Source: Vibrio neptunius (GTDB taxonomy: Bacteria; Pseudomonadota; Gammaproteobacteria; Enterobacterales; Vibrionaceae). Taken from it: 64,000 nucleotides of DNA. The position numbers and the translations under genes are program-made. Each line of letters opens with the position of its first letter. Positions within the stretch are counted from its first letter, which is position 1. The stretch is taken from NCBI RefSeq assembly GCF_000967495.1, contig NZ_JXXU01000035.1, positions 1 through 64,000 on the forward strand, read 5' to 3'. Shown here in pieces: positions 16,271-25,386 of this stretch. The notes beneath the pieces are model-generated. The model made no database searches and had not been told where the DNA came from. It saw only the letters and a program-made list of their open reading frames with translations.

Positions 16271-18181
16271 TTACTTATCTACAATGAAGCCTTGGAAGAC
16301 ATCAATAAAGTGTTCAGACAAGAAATCCAATTGGGTTTGTGTCTCAACTCGGGACGCAATCGTTTTAATACCTAGGTTATGCGCCGTACGTGAGATGGAT
16401 GTTAGAGTAAACTTCTGTTTTTCATCATCCAGATGGTGTGTGTACAGATAATCCAGTTTAACGTACGCTGGACGGAACTCGTTGATGTAGTCGAGTGACT
16501 GGAAGTTACGTCCATAGTTATCTACCCCGAAGTCAGCCCCTGCCCCACGGACTGCATTACAGAATAAAGCGGTATGGTGTGGTGTGTTGACGAAGCAACT
16601 TTCTGGTATTTCAAAATGCAGCAGACTGGCCACGGATTTGTGGCGGTTGAGCATTTGTGTGATCCAGCGAATAAAGCTGGGTTGAGCGATACTGCTTTGC
16701 GAGATGTTGATGGCTACAGGCTCAGAAAATTCGTCTTTCTCAAGGCGATTGATAATAGATTTGGTAACGTACTCATCAAACAGGTGGCTAGCATTGAGTT
16801 GTTCTAAGGCGAACAGGTATTGGTTAGCACTGAAGCGTTCACCATTCTTTTCAATTGCAGAAAAGACCTCTCGATGATAAGTCTTGCCTTCTCCGTCATT
16901 AGCAGCCTGGAATCGGAACTGGAACCAATCGTTACTGATCGCTTCTTCAACCAAGGTTTTCCATTGCTGTTTACCCATCAAGTTTTCAGAGTTGTCACCT
17001 GTGACATAGCCATAAGTTATTTCTGGGTCCGATTTGGAGATTGCCAGTGCGTTGTCCAACATGGTCAAAATTTCAGATGGGTTTTTAGTCGTTTCACTGT
17101 AGACAACACCGAGTGATAGGTTGGAGGTGGCCATGCCTGTTGGATCGGCGTTGATATCCTGAACATAGGTGACAATGCTTTCGGACATGAGTTTAAGGTC
17201 GGTTTCGTCCACATTGGGCAAAATAATGCCAAATTCCGCAGAAGAGATTCGAGCTAGAGTCACATCTGGTGACGTCAAAGAAACTTTTAGATGGTCTGCG
17301 AGTTCGCGAACCATGCCATCACCAGCCTCATAGCCTTTCTCTTCGTATAGCTCATGAATAAAGCTGGCTTCTAAAATAGCGACGCCACCAAAGCCGCCTT
17401 CGCCAAGCCATGAGTTAAGTTGGCTCATGTAGTATGCACGGTTGCCCAGAGCAGAGACGGGATCAATGTAGGCACGTTCACGCAGTTGTTGAGCCTCTTT
17501 TGCTTGAGCTTTAAACGACAGCTCGACTTGAGCTGACATGTTATTAATACCGTCGACAACGTAGATTAAATCTTTTGTTGCTGGCCTTGGAAGCGGTTCT
17601 CCAAAATTATTTTGTGCGACTTGCTCCATTTTCTCCACGATGAGTTGAAGTGGGTGCAGTGCTCGTTTGAGAATGAAGGCGATGGCGAGAAGGCCGATAG
17701 TGAAGATTAGGCTGAAAGCGATGACTAGGCGCTCGAATGCGTTCCATAACTGGGTGTAGGCATCCCCAGTATGACTAACGATTTCCACTTCCGCCAGTTG
17801 CATCCATCCGCTCGTCACCACGCGACGTTCATGAATCTTCTCAAACAAATGTAGCCTGGTGAACCACTCAGGAACATCGAGAGGTTTGACGGGGTAAGAG
17901 CGCAGGACTTCTTCGCCGTTGTCTAGGAATATCAGTCGAACGATTGAGTAGCTGCTGCCGTCAAAAAGAGCATTAATAACAGACTCTACTGCCACTTGAT
18001 CTTTGTTCTCTAAATAAGGAGCCAGCGCCAAGCCAACGGTATTGATGGTGTTATTTACTTCTGAGCGCTGCTGTTGCACTAAGTTATTGCGCGTGGTGTT
18101 AAATTCAATGATGAAGACTGAGGCCATCAGCATCAAAAATACAGCAATCATTCCCGCGACAAGCTGTTTATATAAAGTCAT
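16271..18181 (-). CDS. lapD: LapD-type c-di-GMP receptor (degenerate GGDEF-EAL)
   Basis: This 636-residue inner-membrane protein has TM1 (8-25), a periplasmic LapD/MoxY-type domain, TM2 (about 150-170) and a HAMP-like segment (LHPLQLIVEKMEQVAQNNFGEPLPRP). A GGDEF-like domain follows with SSAEF in place of GGDEF, then an EAL-like domain with EVF in place of EAL. Both are therefore inactive as enzymes. In Pseudomonas, LapD binds c-di-GMP through the EAL domain and sequesters the protease LapG, which keeps the adhesin on the surface. Its neighbour lapG, six bases upstream, supports this function strongly. Confidence 0.95.
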   Translation of the reverse strand: MTLYKQLVAGMIAVFLMLMASVFIIEFNTTRNNLVQQQRSEVNNTINTVGLALAPYLENKDQVAVESVINALFDGSSYSIVRLIFLDNGEEVLRSYPVKPLDVPEWFTRLHLFEKIHERRVVTSGWMQLAEVEIVSHTGDAYTQLWNAFERLVIAFSLIFTIGLLAIAFILKRALHPLQLIVEKMEQVAQNNFGEPLPRPATKDLIYVVDGINNMSAQVELSFKAQAKEAQQLRERAYIDPVSALGNRAYYMSQLNSWLGEGGFGGVAILEASFIHELYEEKGYEAGDGMVRELADHLKVSLTSPDVTLARISSAEFGIILPNVDETDLKLMSESIVTYVQDINADPTGMATSNLSLGVVYSETTKNPSEILTMLDNALAISKSDPEITYGYVTGDNSENLMGKQQWKTLVEEAISNDWFQFRFQAANDGEGKTYHREVFSAIEKNGERFSANQYLFALEQLNASHLFDEYVTKSIINRLEKDEFSEPVAINISQSSIAQPSFIRWITQMLNRHKSVASLLHFEIPESCFVNTPHHTALFCNAVRGAGADFGVDNYGRNFQSLDYINEFRPAYVKLDYLYTHHLDDEKQKFTLTSISRTAHNLGIKTIASRVETQTQLDFLSEHFIDVFQGFIVDK

Positions 18182-18186
18182 ATTGC

Positions 18187-18849
18187 CTACTCATCGTAAT
18201 TGACTATTGGTTTATTCAGTTTGAGTGATTTTTCTCGGGCACGAAGGTCATTCCATAAGCTTAGTCGGGATGACTTTCCTGCCAGTTGTCCTTGTTTTGA
18301 TTTCATCAGCCACAGGTTTTTACCATTGAAGCTGTAAATCGGTAATAAATCTCTACGTTTAGACGCTTTTTTGATCTCCGGGTCGATGTTGTCCAGCAGA
18401 ATTGGCTCCGCACTAGGTTTGGAATAGTACGCAAGCACCATGTGAAACTGGTTAAGTGTGATTGCTTTAACGTACACCAAGCGGAGTTTTTGATCTGAGA
18501 CACCTAATTCGAGAAGAGAAAAATACTTGGCGATAGTAAAATCCTCACAATCACCCGCATTGCTACCAAGGAACTCTAGTGGTGTTGCCCAGTAGTCTTT
18601 CTTACCCCATAAACGGTCATCATTAACGAAATTCAGTTGGTTAAAAAAATGGTTCACTTCCGTCAGTTTTTGTCTTTCTGAAAGGCCTTTAAATTGTTCC
18701 ATTTCTCGGCGCCAGGTTTCGACTCGTTTCCCTGCTCTATCTCCGTAAGTATTGCGTACAGCCTCAATCCAACGCTGCTCTTGAGTATTAAGCGCCTGTG
18801 AGGCTGTAGAAGCCAAAATGATAAACAGAGCCGCTAGCCAGTACTTCAT
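18187..18849 (-). CDS. lapG: LapG-type periplasmic cysteine protease
   Basis: This 220-residue protein has a signal peptide (MKYWLAALFIILASTASQAL) and the transglutaminase-like LapG triad: C101 in GDCEDFTIAK, H136 in NQFHMVLAYY, D153 in ILLDNID. LapG cleaves the N-terminal retention module of LapA-type adhesins when c-di-GMP is low and LapD releases it, so cells detach. Calcium-binding residues around the Cys (DCED) are as in known LapG proteins. It is flanked by lapC and lapD on the same strand, and the triad is complete. Confidence 0.95.
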   Translation of the reverse strand: MKYWLAALFIILASTASQALNTQEQRWIEAVRNTYGDRAGKRVETWRREMEQFKGLSERQKLTEVNHFFNQLNFVNDDRLWGKKDYWATPLEFLGSNAGDCEDFTIAKYFSLLELGVSDQKLRLVYVKAITLNQFHMVLAYYSKPSAEPILLDNIDPEIKKASKRRDLLPIYSFNGKNLWLMKSKQGQLAGKSSRLSLWNDLRAREKSLKLNKPIVNYDE

Positions 18850-18894
18850 CTTAGCTAACTCTGACCTTACATGCAGTTACCACTGTTTGCATTG

Positions 18895-20286
18895 TTATTC
18901 CTTCAGTGCGTTGTCTTTTGCGCCCAGAATCGGCTTGAGTAAGTATTCCATAACGGTTCTTTTGCCTGTGATGATGTCTACCGAAGCTGTCATACCTGGA
19001 ATGATAGGCAAAGAAGTATCGTTATTCAGGCTCGTTTCTTTGGTTCGAACCCTTACCAAATAGAAGCTGTTTCCTTCTTCGTCGGTGGTAGTATCTGCGC
19101 TGATATGTTCCAGAGTACCTTCTAAGCCGCCATATTTAGTAAAGTCGTAGGCACTAAACTTGACGATGGCATGTAGTTCTGGACGAAGAAAGGCGATGTC
19201 TTGAGGGGCTATCTTAGCTTCAACCAGAAGTGTATCTTCGCTTGGTACGATTTCGACAATGTCCATGCCTGGCTGTATCACTCCGCCAACTGTATTGACA
19301 TTGAGCGTTTTGACGGTGCCTGTCACGGGTGACATGACAATGGTTCGATTGACTCTGTCTTCTAGGCCTACGGTCGATTCGGTCAACGATGACAGCTTAT
19401 CTTGAGCCTCATTGAGTTTCTCTTGTTGCTCTGAACGGAACTTTTGCGCAGCGTCAATGCGGCTTAGCATGGATTCTTTAATCGCAGATTGGAGGACAGG
19501 GACTTTGAGTTCACTGGAGGTCATTTCGCGGCGGGTATCGTTCACTTGGCGCTGGAGCTTGAGTAGCTCTATCCGTGGCACCACCCCTTCATCCGCCAGT
19601 GGTTGAGTGATCTCCAGCTCTTTGCGAGCAAAGTTGTAGCTTTCACGTAAATTTTTTACGCGAGCTTGAATCTCAACCAAATCTTGCTGTTTTTGTTTTA
19701 CCTGTTGATCGATCAATGAAATCTGATTTCGGAGATTGTTTAAATCCTGACTGTACTCGGCACGTTGACGCTGAACTAATGTTGGTTGCGTTTCTTCAAG
19801 TTGTGGAGGAAAAGCAAGTTTGCTGAAATCAAGTTGGACACTTTGCTGCCAAGATTTCTCGCTGAAATCTTCATTGATAGTGACACTCGTAATTGACGCT
19901 GACAGTTGCAATACACTCGCAGTTAGGTTGGCGACTTGTTGTTCTCGCTCACGAAAGTCTGAACGGAAGCGAGTGTCATCGATTAACAGTAACTGCTGGC
20001 CTTTTTGAACGACTTGACCTTCACGGACAAGAATCTCTTTGACCAGCCCACCTTCAAGGTTTTGGACAACCTGTATTTGAGAAGAGGGCACAACCTTTCC
20101 TTGCCCAACGGTTACTTTATCGATTTGAGCCCAAGAAGCCCATATGCCAGCAAGGACAAAGAATAAAACCATCACCCAGAGCATGATGCGAGCGCTATTC
20201 GGTGTATTGAGTAAAAGCGCTGCCGTTTTGTCATCTACATAATCAAGTTCGTTATCTGAGAGCTTGTTGTAATTGCTCTGACTCAT
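18895..20286 (-). CDS. lapC: LapC-type membrane fusion protein (HlyD family)
   Basis: This 463-residue periplasmic adaptor has one N-terminal membrane helix (about 33-52: RIMLWVMVLFFVLAGIWASW). A lipoyl-like half motif (GQGKVVPSSQIQVVQNLEGG) and long coiled coils (about 100-330) follow. The C-terminal beta-barrel ends with IIPGMTASVDIITGKRTV, the HlyD/LapC signature. It links LapB to the outer-membrane channel for export of a large adhesin. It is the first gene of the lapC-G-D-B operon, so its promoter lies in 20287-20566, which it shares divergently with pdxH. Confidence 0.94.
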   Translation of the reverse strand: MSQSNYNKLSDNELDYVDDKTAALLLNTPNSARIMLWVMVLFFVLAGIWASWAQIDKVTVGQGKVVPSSQIQVVQNLEGGLVKEILVREGQVVQKGQQLLLIDDTRFRSDFREREQQVANLTASVLQLSASITSVTINEDFSEKSWQQSVQLDFSKLAFPPQLEETQPTLVQRQRAEYSQDLNNLRNQISLIDQQVKQKQQDLVEIQARVKNLRESYNFARKELEITQPLADEGVVPRIELLKLQRQVNDTRREMTSSELKVPVLQSAIKESMLSRIDAAQKFRSEQQEKLNEAQDKLSSLTESTVGLEDRVNRTIVMSPVTGTVKTLNVNTVGGVIQPGMDIVEIVPSEDTLLVEAKIAPQDIAFLRPELHAIVKFSAYDFTKYGGLEGTLEHISADTTTDEEGNSFYLVRVRTKETSLNNDTSLPIIPGMTASVDIITGKRTVMEYLLKPILGAKDNALKE

Positions 20287-20566
20287 TGAGATTCCTTGTT
20301 ATTACTGGGTATATATTGGATTCTATTATCCAATCTATTAAATGTTAAGGTGCAGTTTTAGAACGATACTCTGTATCAAGTACTTAAATAATAGAAAACA
20401 ATCAATCAGTTGTGCTAAGTATACATGATGATTTTTCTCAATAACTGGTCATTTACCAATAGATAGTATTCCATATGCCTAAAATGCCTACGACAAGATG
20501 GCACATAGGGTTGTGTTCATGTATATATGAGCGCACAATCAGCAAAAAAATTTCGCAGGAGAGAAG

Positions 20567-21202
20567 ATGGAACTCGAAGATATCCGCCGTGAGTACAGCA
20601 AGGGTGGGTTACGCAGAAAAGACCTTAAAGCCAACCCAGTAGAGCAGTTTGATTTGTGGTTAAAACAAGCGATTGACGCTAAGCTCACTGATCCGACGGC
20701 AATGACAGTGGCGACGGTCGACGAGCATGGTCAGCCTTTCCAGCGAATTGTGTTGCTCAAGCATGTCGATGCGCAGGGTTTTGTATTCTATACCAACCTA
20801 GGTAGTCGCAAAGCGCAGCAAATTGAAGGTAATTCGCGAGTCAGCTTACATTTTCCATGGCATCCACTCGAGCGTCAGGTTCACATTACGGGCGTCGCTG
20901 AAAAACTGAGTATTACAGAGAACATTAAGTACTTCTCTTCACGACCAAAAGAGAGTCAACTCGCTGCAATTGCGAGTAAACAAAGTAGTCGAATTTCGAC
21001 TCGAGGAGTACTCGAAGGTAAGTTTTTGGAGCTAAAACAGAAGTTTGCACAAGGTGAGATCCCTGTTCCTTCTTTTTGGGGAGGGTTTCGCATTAAGCCT
21101 GAAAGTATTGAATTTTGGCAAGGTGGTGATCACCGTCTCCATGACAGATTCTTGTTCTCAAAGGCCGAGAATGAATGGCATATCGACCGACTCGCTCCTT
21201 AA
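20567..21202 (+). CDS. pdxH: Pyridoxamine 5'-phosphate oxidase
   Basis: This 211-residue FMN enzyme oxidises PNP and PMP to the cofactor PLP. It has the conserved features [23 protein letters not shown] (FMN and phosphate contacts), [26 protein letters not shown] and the C-terminal RLHDRFLF...WHIDRLAP. Length and motifs fit E. coli PdxH. GCAGGAGAGAAG precedes the ATG. It is a single gene divergent from lapC, and a hairpin right after its stop overlaps the next gene's end. PLP made here would serve tryptophanase and the aminotransferase in this window, but no regulatory link is seen. Confidence 0.97.
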   Translation: MELEDIRREYSKGGLRRKDLKANPVEQFDLWLKQAIDAKLTDPTAMTVATVDEHGQPFQRIVLLKHVDAQGFVFYTNLGSRKAQQIEGNSRVSLHFPWHPLERQVHITGVAEKLSITENIKYFSSRPKESQLAAIASKQSSRISTRGVLEGKFLELKQKFAQGEIPVPSFWGGFRIKPESIEFWQGGDHRLHDRFLFSKAENEWHIDRLAP

Positions 21203-21223
21203 GATTCCTTTACCAATATCAAC

Positions 21224-21248
21224 AATACGCCGCTTTACGCGGCGTATT
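21224..21248. terminator. Hairpin between pdxH and the LuxR-type gene
   Basis: AATACGCCGC-TTTAC-GCGGCGTATT is a near-perfect stem that covers the stop codon of the convergent LuxR-type gene. T-runs are short, so its efficiency is uncertain. Confidence 0.6.
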
Positions 21249-21948
21249 CATTATTCAGTACCACTGAAAGTTGAGTGCGTAGTAGGGTTTGTGGTATGTG
21301 GGAGCCAAAACCTCTATCCAGCGCTATATCAATCAACTGAGCTTTACTATGGGCGCCAAATTTTTCTCTCAGGTGTAAAACGTAGTTTTCCAGAGTCTTG
21401 GTTGAGATGCTCATGACGTCTGCGATGTAGTTGGGCTTCTTACCATACAGCAACAAGAACAACACTTCAGATTCACGTGTCGTCAGTTTTACATGAGAGT
21501 TCTGTGGTGATAACTGATTGAGAGATATCGACTCTTTGTGGTGTAACCCGGTTGCTCGGCAGATCCAGTGGCCCACTTCTAGAATCGCCGTATCTGTCAG
21601 TTCTTGTCCAAAGAATATCGTCCCTTGCACATTGCCTCGTGCATCTAACCATGGCAATTTACTAAAGATATGTGTCCGCCAACAGCCATCTGGATAAGGA
21701 TGTATGTCGAGCACTTTGATGGGTTGTTTGGTATCAACAACAAAGCGGTCTTGTTGCTGAAAGTCATTTGCACACTTCGTGGTTGGGCTTGGCATTTGAT
21801 GGTCTGTAAGGCCAATACAGTCTTCTGGTGACTCAAAACCAATCAGCTTGGCATAAGAGTGATTGGCATAAGCAAAAACTGAGTTAATGTCTTTGCAACC
21901 CCAGTAGCCAGGCAGTTGATTAAAAAGAGAGATTAAGTGCGGTTCCAA
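21235..21948 (-). CDS. PAS-LuxR transcriptional regulator
   Basis: This 237-residue protein has a PAS-like sensor at about 10-125 (YWGCKDINSVFAYANHSYAKLIGF and GCWRTHIFSKLPWLDARGNVQGTIFFGQEL). It is followed by a LuxR-type HTH near 160-220 (LTTRESEVLFLLLYGKKPNYIADVMS and ISTKTLENYVLHLREKFG). It lacks an N-acyl-homoserine-lactone domain and a receiver domain. The PAS ligand and targets are unknown. Its promoter lies in a region with several short palindromes (22113-22210), some of which could be its own operator. Confidence 0.85.
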   Translation of the reverse strand: MEPHLISLFNQLPGYWGCKDINSVFAYANHSYAKLIGFESPEDCIGLTDHQMPSPTTKCANDFQQQDRFVVDTKQPIKVLDIHPYPDGCWRTHIFSKLPWLDARGNVQGTIFFGQELTDTAILEVGHWICRATGLHHKESISLNQLSPQNSHVKLTTRESEVLFLLLYGKKPNYIADVMSISTKTLENYVLHLREKFGAHSKAQLIDIALDRGFGSHIPQTLLRTQLSVVLNNEYAA

Positions 21949-22292
21949 GGAGGTTTCTGCCGTGTATCGTCATCTTGTTATGATACCAGGTGAATACTGT
22001 CTCAATCCATCAAGAACTGAAGGTAAAGTGTTTAGATAAAAGAGTTTTTAGATAAATTAAAGTATTGTCGAAGATAAAAAGATGCCAGCAATCGATAAGA
22101 GAGCTGGCAAACACAAGAATGATTCTTGTCGACGTGTATAAGAGGTTCTATGAACTCAGTACAAGGCGCTGAGTATAGATGTATCAATAGATACTGAGCT
22201 CAGTGTCAGATGAGCTCGGAGTAAATTCTATCTAAATTTAACACATGAAAAAGGGGGGAAATCCCCCCCCTTAAAGCAACAGGTATGTTATC
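21949..22292. other. Intergenic region with short palindromes
   Basis: The region holds the promoter of the PAS-LuxR gene and the terminator of the PEGA/FGE gene. Small palindromes are seen, such as ACAAGAATGATTCTTGT (about 22113-22129) and CTGAGCTCAG (about 22193-22202). No gene was found. Confidence 0.5.
22248..22272 (-). terminator. Terminator of the PEGA/FGE-domain gene
   Basis: Read on the minus strand, a run of G, the loop ATTT and a run of C are followed by TTTTTTC. This is a classic strong terminator 20 bases after the stop codon. Confidence 0.85.
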
Positions 22293-24122
22293 TTAGTTGA
22301 TATCACGTACCACACGGAAACCAACATAGTTGGCCGCTGACGAGCTTGATAAGGAAAGCTGTTGATGCGCCGCTGCCATGTCTGGAGAGAAGTTCCATGC
22401 ACCACCTTTGAGTAGCCCACGGCTATCACTTGTCCATTGCCATATATTGCCTACAGTATCATAAATACCTAAGCGATTAGGTTTGAAAGCGTTGACTGGT
22501 GAAGTGCTTTTGTTTGACCAAGACGTGCCTCCCCAGCCCGTGTTGGCTTGGTTTGGAATAAACTGGTCTCCCCACCAATAGTGAGTTTCAGCACCCGCTC
22601 GGGCGGCAATTTCCCACTCATCTTCACTGGGTAGTCTGTACCTGTGCTTCGTTTTGCTGCTCAACCAGTTAGCATAGGCTTGGGCATCATTTCGACTGAC
22701 ACAAACAACGGGTGAGTTTGACGCCTGTTTAAATCCAGGATTTCGCCAGTAACCTTTGGCAATGGGTGTCACTTCGCCTTTAACAATGGCGGTACAGGTG
22801 TTCTTTAACTCAGCATCCGTTTGGTAGTTAGTTGCATCAATAAAAGTCTTGAATTGCCCAACCGTCACGGGTGTTGTACCGAAGCCAAAAGGGTGTTTCA
22901 GCTGTAGCTGTTTGGAACCGTGTTCACCTAGAATGTACTGACCTGAAAGAATGGTAGAGAGCTCAGGGCCTTGAAGACCTGAGCCTAGCGAGTCTGCAAA
23001 CTTATCCCCTTCGCGTAGAGGGTTGGCTTTTTGAACCAATTCGGCACGAAGGTTTTGATCACGTCGTACGGTCAATTCACGGTGGAAGGAGCGATAACCC
23101 TCTTTTTCGACCGTGATCATATGTGGGCCTACAGGAAGCATCACTTCTACAGGCGTGCTGCCGTAGTTCACGCCATTGATCGCGACTTTATCATCAAAAA
23201 GGTTTGAACGAATCGTTAAGGTGACCCAAGCGACTTCTTTATTGCTTACCAATGTGTCTTTGTCATTTAACGTCTCTGGCTCAAAGCAATATTGCTTGTC
23301 GATGCCGAGCAACGTACAGGCAGCACTTTGTGTCGGACGAGCTTGCATTTCAACATCCATCAGGCTTCGATAGCGAACACCATCATAAAAGCCAGATTCT
23401 TTGGCTCTAGAGCGGAGTACATGGATATTGAAAGGAACCTTGTTGGCATTTAACTTAACCACTTGTGGTTCACTGGTCGTTGCAACCAGCTCTGACTGAA
23501 ATTGTTTAACGGCTTTTTGCAGAGCAAGGTCACGTGTCTGACGGTCACACTGAGCGATAGTCATGTCTGCTTGGCAGCGGTTAGTAAAGCTGACGGACAA
23601 TGAGTGCGCTTGTTGGAGTTCTTCCTGAAGGCGTTCAGCGCGGGCACGAAGTTTGTTCTGGTCCAGAGCGTCAATGCTTTGCTCAATGGCTTCAACTTCG
23701 CTATTGGCGAGATCCAATTGATGCTGTAGTTCTTGAAGTTCTTGTTCTCCAGATAGACGTTGGCTTTGATTCTGTTTCACTTTTGACCAAGCGTCTTGGT
23801 ACTTTTTCTGTGTTGCAGCCAGATCAATATTCGGATCTTCAATCATTCTGGAGTAATCGTTTTCTAGGCTCGTCTTGGCCTCATTTAGCGTTTCGTCCAG
23901 AGATTTGGCGAGCTTGGTTAACTGAGCGACAACCTGCTGTTGCTCTTCAAATTTCGCATTTTGCTCATCCCGAGCTCGTGTTGCCGCTTTCAGCTCTTCA
24001 TGTTTGTCAAACAACTGTTGATCGAGAACAACAATAGGATCGCGAGCCTCCTGAGCCAAAACACTGGCTGAGATGAAGCAAGGTGACAAAGCAAGAAGGA
24101 GCGTTGGTAAACCAGTTCGCAT
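22293..24122 (-). CDS. Exported coiled-coil / PEGA / formylglycine-generating-enzyme-like protein
   Basis: This 609-residue protein has a signal peptide (MRTGLPTLLLALSPCFISASVLAQ) and a long coiled coil (about 30-190). A PEGA repeat lies near 300-355 (VAINGVNYGSTPVEVMLPVG), and a SUMF1/FGE-sulfatase fold fills about 395-608 (TPVTVGQFKTFI, VSRNDAQAYANWLSSKT, YRLPSEDEWEIAARAGAETHYWWGD, NIWQWTSD, GGAWNF, GFRVVRD). FGE-like domains modify or bind proteins; many exported ones are not true formylglycine enzymes. A paralogue without the FGE domain lies directly upstream. The role is unknown; surface-protein assembly or signalling is a guess. Confidence 0.85.
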   Translation of the reverse strand: MRTGLPTLLLALSPCFISASVLAQEARDPIVVLDQQLFDKHEELKAATRARDEQNAKFEEQQQVVAQLTKLAKSLDETLNEAKTSLENDYSRMIEDPNIDLAATQKKYQDAWSKVKQNQSQRLSGEQELQELQHQLDLANSEVEAIEQSIDALDQNKLRARAERLQEELQQAHSLSVSFTNRCQADMTIAQCDRQTRDLALQKAVKQFQSELVATTSEPQVVKLNANKVPFNIHVLRSRAKESGFYDGVRYRSLMDVEMQARPTQSAACTLLGIDKQYCFEPETLNDKDTLVSNKEVAWVTLTIRSNLFDDKVAINGVNYGSTPVEVMLPVGPHMITVEKEGYRSFHRELTVRRDQNLRAELVQKANPLREGDKFADSLGSGLQGPELSTILSGQYILGEHGSKQLQLKHPFGFGTTPVTVGQFKTFIDATNYQTDAELKNTCTAIVKGEVTPIAKGYWRNPGFKQASNSPVVCVSRNDAQAYANWLSSKTKHRYRLPSEDEWEIAARAGAETHYWWGDQFIPNQANTGWGGTSWSNKSTSPVNAFKPNRLGIYDTVGNIWQWTSDSRGLLKGGAWNFSPDMAAAHQQLSLSSSSAANYVGFRVVRDIN

Positions 24123-24173
24123 TATCTATTTCTACAATTCTTTTCTATATAATGGGCTTATTCTAAACGAAAG

Positions 24174-24221
24174 CGCCATTTTTTCTTAAGTTATAAAGCG
24201 ATAACTTACGACAAAATGGCG
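24174..24221. repeat. Long imperfect hairpin between the two PEGA paralogues
   Basis: The arm at 24174-24194 (CGCCATTTTTTCTTAAGTTAT) pairs with ATAACTTACGACAAAATGGCG at 24201-24221 across a six-base loop. A T5 run follows on the plus strand, where no gene needs a terminator. On the minus strand it lies in the 148-base gap of the paralogue pair, and it may act as an attenuator, processing site or small mobile hairpin. Confidence 0.55.
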
Positions 24222-24270
24222 TTTTTGGTCAATTTTGTGCAATCCCCCTCTTTCTGAAAAGAGAAGTGTG

Positions 24271-25386
24271 TTAAATATCTGAATCAGGACGTAACTTGAC
24301 CCATACTGTGTCATTGCCATTAACGGCTATAGTGCGGTTGTATGTTTGATAACCATCTTTAGAGACTGTGAACTGATGTTTGCCTCTAGGAAGGACAACT
24401 TCGACAGGCGTGCTTCCGTAGTTTACGCCATTAATAGTGACGCGATCTTCATACTGGTCGGAGCGAACGGTAATGTTTGCCCAGCTTTTCTCTTTGTTAC
24501 TGCTGCTTTGGTCTTTTTTGGTCACTTGTGCACCATTTAGACAGTAACGCGACGAGACATTCAGTAATTTACAAGCGGCTGAAGCTTCTGGACGAGCCTG
24601 CAATTGTGCTTGCATTTCAGTAAAGTAACTGTTGTTGCCTTCGAAACCCGAACGAATAATTTGGCTTTCCTGAACAAACACATTGAGCTGAACGCCCTTT
24701 AGATTTTGCTTAGCAAGAGTTGCTTCCGTCAGACCGTCAAGCAGTTTAGCTTTGAAGGTATTCACCGCACGTTGCTTTGTTAGGTATTTACCCTGATTGG
24801 TACACTCACCTAGCGTCATGGTTGCAGAACACGTAGTTTTAAACGCAGTGTTGAGAACATCACTTTCGCGCAGTTCCGCGTCGAGTCGTTTAACGCGCGC
24901 TTCTACTTTCTGTTCTTTGAGATAAGACAACTCGGAGTTAATACGAGAGCGTTTCTGTTTGATTTGTGACAAACGCATTTCCTGTTCTGTAATGGTTTGC
25001 TCTTGCTCAAGAATTTGTGTTTGATTTTCTTTCACCGAAGACCAAGCTTGTTGGTATTCTTGCTGGAAAGAAAGTAGATCAACATCTGGGTCGTCTAACA
25101 GGCGATTATATTGTTTGTCCAGTGCAGACTTAGCGCGGTTGCGTTTCGCGTTGAGCTCTTGCTCTTCACGCTGGTATTTAGTCAGTTCAGCCCTAAGCTG
25201 TTGTAAACGATCGGATTCACCTTCGAACTCAGTGCTTAACGCTTGTAGTTCACTTTGTTTGTTTTCTAACTTAGCATCGATAGCTGCGACAGGATCGGCA
25301 GAGTCAGCCGTTTCCGCAAAAACCGAAGTCGATACCCATAAAGGGCTTAGCGCAATTAAAAGCGCTGGGATGCGACGTGTTATCAT
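24271..25386 (-). CDS. Exported coiled-coil / PEGA protein, paralogue of the downstream gene
   Basis: This protein of about 371 residues has a signal peptide (MITRRIPALLIALSPLWVSTSVFAE), a long coiled coil (about 35-190) and a C-terminal PEGA repeat (VTINGVNYGSTPVEVVLPRGKH). It parallels the next gene segment by segment: the signal region LLIALSP, a C-x6-CTN block (TLGECTNQGKYL against TIAQCDRQTRDL), ARPEASAACKLL against ARPTQSAACTLL, and the PEGA repeat. It lacks the FGE domain and ends right after PEGA. The start is set at the ATG 25386 behind GCAGGGA. Tandem duplication with loss or gain of the C-terminal domain is the simplest explanation. The function is unknown. Confidence 0.82.
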   Translation of the reverse strand: MITRRIPALLIALSPLWVSTSVFAETADSADPVAAIDAKLENKQSELQALSTEFEGESDRLQQLRAELTKYQREEQELNAKRNRAKSALDKQYNRLLDDPDVDLLSFQQEYQQAWSSVKENQTQILEQEQTITEQEMRLSQIKQKRSRINSELSYLKEQKVEARVKRLDAELRESDVLNTAFKTTCSATMTLGECTNQGKYLTKQRAVNTFKAKLLDGLTEATLAKQNLKGVQLNVFVQESQIIRSGFEGNNSYFTEMQAQLQARPEASAACKLLNVSSRYCLNGAQVTKKDQSSSNKEKSWANITVRSDQYEDRVTINGVNYGSTPVEVVLPRGKHQFTVSKDGYQTYNRTIAVNGNDTVWVKLRPDSDI

